In this document: piece by piece, positions 60,511 to 64,000 of the stretch | How positions within the stretch are numbered: the first letter of the stretch is position 1 | Layout: each line of letters begins with the position of its first letter | Assembly: GCA_016710065.1 (NCBI GenBank) | Contig: JADJLP010000001.1 | Coordinates: 1,526,001-1,590,000, forward strand | DNA length: 64,000 nt | From: Candidatus Ideonella esbjergensis | Lineage (GTDB): Bacteria > Pseudomonadota > Gammaproteobacteria > Burkholderiales > Burkholderiaceae_C | Reading direction: 5' to 3' | The notes under the pieces: generated by a model | Database searches by the model: none | What the model was told of the DNA's origin: nothing | The model's input: the letters and a program-made list of their open reading frames with translations, nothing else | Translations under genes and position numbers: made by a program

Positions 60511-61326
60511 ATGGGTATGGATGTGGTGGACTACGAGATCAAGGGCTCGGAGATGCAGTTTGTCGAGGTTGAACTCGACCCCGGCGAGGCTGCGGTGGGT
60601 GAGGCTGGCAGCCTGATGTACATGGACGCTGGCATCACCATGGACACGGTCTTTGGCGATGGTTCATCCAAGCAGACGGGTGGGCTGTTTGGCAAGTTGC
60701 TTGGCGCGGGCAAGCGTTTGGTGACGGGGGAGTCGTTGTTCACCACGGTCTATACCAACCAGGCTTCATCGAAGCTGCGGGTGGCGTTTGCGGCGCCCTA
60801 CCCGGGCAAGATCCTGCCGATGGATCTGCGTCAACTGGGCGGCACCTTGATCTGCCAGAAGGACGCCTTCCTGTGCGCAGCGCGGGGCGTGTCGCTGGGC
60901 ATTCATTTCCAGCAGAAGCTTTCCGTGGGGTTCTTCGGTGGAGAAGGCTTTGTGATGCAGAAGCTCGAGGGCGAAGGTCTGGCCTTCGTTCATGCGGGCG
61001 GCACGGTGGTGAAGCGCGAGCTGCAGCCGGGTCAGACTTTGATGGTGGACACCGGGTGCCTGGTGGCCTATACGCCCAATGTGAGCTTCGAGATCCAGTA
61101 CGTCGGCAAGATCAAGACGGCCTTGTTCGGGGGCGAGGGGCTGTTCTTTGCCAAGGTCACAGGCCCCGGCACCGTGTGGCTGCAGAGCCTGCCGTTCTCG
61201 CGACTGGCCAGTCGCGTGTTTGCTGCGGCCCCGCAGCGAGGGGGGGCGCGAGAGGAAGGCTCGGTCCTGGGCGGCTTTGGCGCGGGTGGCCTGCTGGGCT
61301 CCGTGTTGGGTGGCGACGACGAGTGA
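60511..61326 (+). CDS. AIM24-family protein
   Basis: 271 residues from ATG 60511 (MGMDVVDYEIKGSEMQFVEV); GGAGCG ribosome site. Beta-rich DUF124/AIM24 fold with ELDPGEAAVGEAGSLMYMDA and LICQKDAFLCAARGVSLGIH typical. The C-terminus has a Gly-rich tail (GGFGAGGLLGSVLGG). Cellular role of bacterial AIM24 proteins is unknown. Ends at a hairpin terminator. Confidence 0.87.
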   Translation: MGMDVVDYEIKGSEMQFVEVELDPGEAAVGEAGSLMYMDAGITMDTVFGDGSSKQTGGLFGKLLGAGKRLVTGESLFTTVYTNQASSKLRVAFAAPYPGKILPMDLRQLGGTLICQKDAFLCAARGVSLGIHFQQKLSVGFFGGEGFVMQKLEGEGLAFVHAGGTVVKRELQPGQTLMVDTGCLVAYTPNVSFEIQYVGKIKTALFGGEGLFFAKVTGPGTVWLQSLPFSRLASRVFAAAPQRGGAREEGSVLGGFGAGGLLGSVLGGDDE

Positions 61327-61401
61327 GCGGTGTTTTCGGCACAGCCACCGTGTCCGAACCCAGGTACTGTGGGGTGGTGACGTTGCCCACCTACACTGCC
61401 A

Positions 61402-61430
61402 AAACGGGCCTCCATCGAAGCCCGTTTGTT
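61402..61430 (+). terminator. terminator of the AIM24 gene
   Basis: Stem AAACGGGC / GCCCGTTT with an 10-nt loop followed by GTTTTTC. Confidence 0.8.
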
Positions 61431-61446
61431 TTTCTGGACCTGTGCC

Positions 61447-62481
61447 GTGACCTTCCTGAATTTCCGACCGCTGCGACCCGCCTTGCTGGCCTTGTGCTTG
61501 TGCGCGGCCCCGCTCGGTGCGTTGGCGGCCCAAAGCGCCAACCCTGCGGCGGCCAAACCGTTGCGGCCGATCTTTGTGCTTAATTCGCAGGACGCCAACA
61601 TCAGCGTGCTTGACCCCAACACCTACGCCGAGGTCAAGCGCATCGCGGTGGGCAAGGAGCCGCACCACCTTTACCTGACGCCAGATGAAAAATCGCTGCT
61701 GGTGGCCAATGCGGTGGGCGATACGCTGACCTTCATTGATCCTGTCACGGCGCAGGTGCAGCGCACTGTCACCGGTATCGTCGACCCCTACCAGTTGCGG
61801 TTTTCGCCCGACATGAAGTGGTTCGTGACGCTGGCCAACCGTTTGAACCATGTGGACATCTATCGCTGGCAGCCCGACAACGGCGCCGAGCCGCTGAAAC
61901 TGGCCAAGCGCATTGCCACCGGCAAGACGCCCAGCCACCAGTGGATCGACAGCAAGAGCAGCGTGGTCTATGCCTCCATGCAGGACAGCGACGAATTGGT
62001 GGCGGTGGACCTGGCCACGCAAAGCATTCGCTGGCGTGTGCCCACCGGCAAGCTGCCGGCCGATGTTTACCTGACGGCCGATGACAAGACCTTGTTCGTC
62101 GGCTTGACGGGCGACGCCTTCGTGGAGGCCTACGACGTTTCCAATGGCCCCGCCAAACTGGTCAAGCGCATTGCCACGGGCGAGGGCGCACATGCGTTCC
62201 GTGCCAAGGGCGACAAGCGCCATATCTTTGTCAGCAACCGCGTGGCCAACACCATCAGCGTCATCGACACCCAGACCATGACCGTGGTCAGCGAATTGCC
62301 CGGTCCCGGGGGGCCAGATTGCATGGAGCTGATGTCTGACGGCAAGACCTTGCTGCTGTCCTCGCGCTGGGCCCGCAAGGTCACCTGGATCGACGTGGAC
62401 AAGCGCCAGGTGTTGCGCCAGGTCGGCGTGGGCCGCTCGCCCCATGGCATCTACACGCTGGACCATGCGCCGCGCCAGTGA
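61447..62481 (+). CDS. exported YncE-like beta-propeller protein
   Basis: 344 residues from GTG 61447 (then TFLNFRPLRPALLALCLCAA); a TTG at 61426 lies in the terminator and is rejected. Signal peptide ends PLGALA/AQ. The mature part has repeated beta-propeller blades such as FVLNSQDANISVLDPNTYAE, VANAVGDTLTFIDPVTAQVQ and VSNRVANTISVIDTQTMTVV. Periplasmic, ligand unknown. Stop overlaps the next gene by 17 bp. Confidence 0.88.
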   Translation: MTFLNFRPLRPALLALCLCAAPLGALAAQSANPAAAKPLRPIFVLNSQDANISVLDPNTYAEVKRIAVGKEPHHLYLTPDEKSLLVANAVGDTLTFIDPVTAQVQRTVTGIVDPYQLRFSPDMKWFVTLANRLNHVDIYRWQPDNGAEPLKLAKRIATGKTPSHQWIDSKSSVVYASMQDSDELVAVDLATQSIRWRVPTGKLPADVYLTADDKTLFVGLTGDAFVEAYDVSNGPAKLVKRIATGEGAHAFRAKGDKRHIFVSNRVANTISVIDTQTMTVVSELPGPGGPDCMELMSDGKTLLLSSRWARKVTWIDVDKRQVLRQVGVGRSPHGIYTLDHAPRQ

Positions 62482-63265
62482 CCTAGTTCGGCACAGCGTG
62501 CTGACGCTTGCTGTGGCGACAGCCGCAGCCCAGGCGGCCAGCTGCGACAAGCCGGTCTACCTCACGCTCGACACCGGCCACATGGGCGTGGCAACGTTGG
62601 TGGCCGATGTGCTCAAGCGCCAGCAAGTGCAGGCCACGTTCTTTCTGGCCAACGAGCGCACCAAGACCAACGGTGGCAGCCTGGACGACGAGTGGGCACC
62701 GTGGTGGAAGGCGCGCGCTGCCGAGGGGCACCTGTTTGCCAGCCACACCTACGACCATGTGTATTGGCGGGCCGACCGGCCGGGCGGCCACTTCGAGATG
62801 CGGCCCGCTGCCGGCGCCGATGCCGGCCGCACGCTGGACTGGACCGCAGCAGACTATTGCGGGGAGCTCAAGCGCAGTGCCACGCGGTTCAAGGCCATGA
62901 CCGGTCAGAGCATGGCGCCGCTGTTTCGGGCGCCTGGCGGCAAGACATCACCTGCGCTGTTGGCAGCCGCCAAGTCTTGCGGCTATGCCCATGTGGGCTG
63001 GGCGCCGGCCGGCTTTCTGGGCGACGAATTGCCCAGCGACAGGTACCCCAACAAGCTGCTGCTGAAGAAGGCGCTGCGCGACATCCTGCCGGGCGACATC
63101 CTGATGGCGCACCTGGGCATCTGGTCGCGCCAAGACCCATGGGCGCCCGCCGTGCTGGAGCCGTTGCTTGAAGGGCTGAAGGTGCGTGGTCTTTGCTTTG
63201 CCACCTTGCGCGATCACCCCGCTTACAAGAGCAAGTTCAAGCCTGCAGGGGGCGGCAGCAAGTGA
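62465..63265 (+). CDS. polysaccharide deacetylase-family protein (NodB-like)
   Basis: 266 residues from ATG 62465, which overlaps the upstream gene by 17 bp; signal peptide ends TAAAQA/AS. NodB-domain motif 1 reads YLTLDTGHMGV, with T in place of the second Asp of the usual TFDDG that binds zinc; motif 2 FASHTYDHVYW keeps both His; motif 3 RAPGGK is present. Activity is therefore uncertain. Periplasmic glycan substrate likely. Confidence 0.85.
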   Translation: MRRASDLVRHSVLTLAVATAAAQAASCDKPVYLTLDTGHMGVATLVADVLKRQQVQATFFLANERTKTNGGSLDDEWAPWWKARAAEGHLFASHTYDHVYWRADRPGGHFEMRPAAGADAGRTLDWTAADYCGELKRSATRFKAMTGQSMAPLFRAPGGKTSPALLAAAKSCGYAHVGWAPAGFLGDELPSDRYPNKLLLKKALRDILPGDILMAHLGIWSRQDPWAPAVLEPLLEGLKVRGLCFATLRDHPAYKSKFKPAGGGSK

Positions 63266-64000
63266 GTCCGCTGCAAGCCTTGGGGCAAGCCGCAGATGCG
63301 GCCATGGCGCTGTTCGGGCTGGCGCAGGAATGGCTGTTCGAGGGCCTGATCCAGCCGGCGATGTATGGGATGGGCCTGGCCTCGTTCTTGAGCGACGCCT
63401 ACAACGCCACCGGCTGGTTGCTGGTGGGGCTGATGCAGATCGCGGTGCTGCTGCTGGTGATCTGCCCGCTGCAGCGCTGGCGGCCGGTGGAGCCATGGTC
63501 TGCAGACGCGGTACTGCGGCGCCAGGTGCGGGCCGATGTACGGGTGGACGTGGTCTACACCCTCATCCATCGCCTGGGGCTGTTCCGGGTGGCCATGTTC
63601 TTTGCCATCGATCCCATCTGGAACGCCGGCTTTGGCTGGCTGGCAGTGCAGGGTATGGATGGCTGGCATCTGGACCAGTGGATCGCACCGCTGTGGCCTG
63701 GCCTTAGCGACAGCGCGCTGGCAGGCTTCCTGGCCTACCTGGTGGTGTTTGACGCGCTGAACTACCTGCTGCACCGCGCCCAGCACCGGTTCAATTGGTG
63801 GTGGGCACTGCATGCAGTGCACCACAGCCAGCGCCACATGAGCATGTGGACAGACAGCCGCAACCATGTGCTCGACAGCATGATCGTCGACAGCCTCTTC
63901 GTCATCGCGGCACGTGTCATCGGCGTGGCACCGGGCCAGTTCGTGGCCCTGATCGCCTTGTCGCAACTGGTGGAGAACCTCGCACACGCCAACCTGCGGC
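63262..64000 (+). CDS. sterol desaturase/fatty acid hydroxylase family protein, 5' part
   Basis: Starts GTG 63262, overlapping the previous stop by 4 bp (GTGA), and runs off the window (246 residues seen). Hydrophobic N-terminus with spans near 20-40 and 55-75. The histidine clusters LLHRAQHRFN (HxxxH) and LHAVHHSQRHM (HxxHH) bind a di-iron centre; ENLAHANL begins the next cluster. Likely a membrane lipid hydroxylase or desaturase. It forms an operon with the two preceding genes. Confidence 0.88.
   Translation, partial: MSPLQALGQAADAAMALFGLAQEWLFEGLIQPAMYGMGLASFLSDAYNATGWLLVGLMQIAVLLLVICPLQRWRPVEPWSADAVLRRQVRADVRVDVVYTLIHRLGLFRVAMFFAIDPIWNAGFGWLAVQGMDGWHLDQWIAPLWPGLSDSALAGFLAYLVVFDALNYLLHRAQHRFNWWWALHAVHHSQRHMSMWTDSRNHVLDSMIVDSLFVIAARVIGVAPGQFVALIALSQLVENLAHANLR

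Noticed and set aside
61426..61446. TTG start for the YncE-like gene
   Set aside because: It falls in the tail of the terminator hairpin and the GTG at 61447 gives a normal signal peptide.

Overview
The window is GC-rich, densely coded chromosomal DNA of a betaproteobacterium. I infer Burkholderiales, most likely Comamonadaceae. The evidence is the gene orders pcnB-folK, rpsP-rimM-trmD-rplS and gyrA-serC-pheA-tyrA-aroA/cmk-rpsA-ihfB-lapA-lapB, an aroA-cmk gene fusion, heptosyltransferase-type LPS genes and a betaproteobacterial-style one-piece tmRNA. Genus cannot be fixed from this sequence alone.

Layout. 1-3.9 kb: end of pcnB, folK, a small membrane protein, and a DUF47-pit phosphate uptake operon with a possible Pho box. 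3.9-11.6 kb: a GNAT acetyltransferase, the rpsP-rimM-trmD-rplS operon (its terminator is followed by what looks like a group II intron remnant), a NUDIX CoA pyrophosphatase, a CobD/CbiB-like protein, rsgA, an M48 protease and orn. 11.7-16.2 kb: a complete branched-chain amino acid type ABC importer (binding protein, two permeases, two ATPases). 16.2-23.7 kb: tartrate/malate dehydrogenase, a GDT1-type cation exporter, a Suv3-like RNA helicase, a periplasmic rhodanese, formate-THF ligase and an O6-alkylguanine alkyltransferase. 23.7-29.2 kb: a type I secretion ATPase and adaptor next to a TPR/O-GlcNAc-transferase-like gene. 29.5-35.5 kb: dnaE, a small secreted Arg/Gly/His-rich protein, a patatin phospholipase and a ComEA-like HhH protein. 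35.5-41.2 kb: LPS core genes (GT2, GT9, DUF4254, waaC, a methyltransferase) and lapB/lapA. 41.3-52.8 kb: an FkbM methyltransferase, then ihfB, rpsA, aroA-cmk, tyrA, pheA, serC, a DUF2059 protein and gyrA, all leftward. 53-55.2 kb: an OmpA-family protein, ubiG and gph.

At 55244-55617 lies ssrA (tmRNA). Immediately 3' of it begins a small integrated element, about 4.8 kb (55618 to about 60420). It carries a P4-type tyrosine integrase, an AlpA-like regulator, small HTH, winged-helix and zinc-ribbon proteins, and an array of four near-identical palindromes at 32, 32 and 45 bp spacing that looks like a replication origin or operator array. A 22-bp near-perfect direct repeat lies near each end. The right part is interrupted by a 127-nt nearly pure G tract, which is probably a sequencing or assembly artefact and cuts off a gene start. 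The element has no recognisable capsid, portal, conjugation or toxin gene in what is present; it is the most unusual part of the window.

60.5-64 kb returns to core-like genes: an AIM24 protein, a YncE-like beta-propeller, a polysaccharide deacetylase-like protein with one altered metal-site residue, and the first part of a sterol desaturase/fatty acid hydroxylase family protein that runs off the end.
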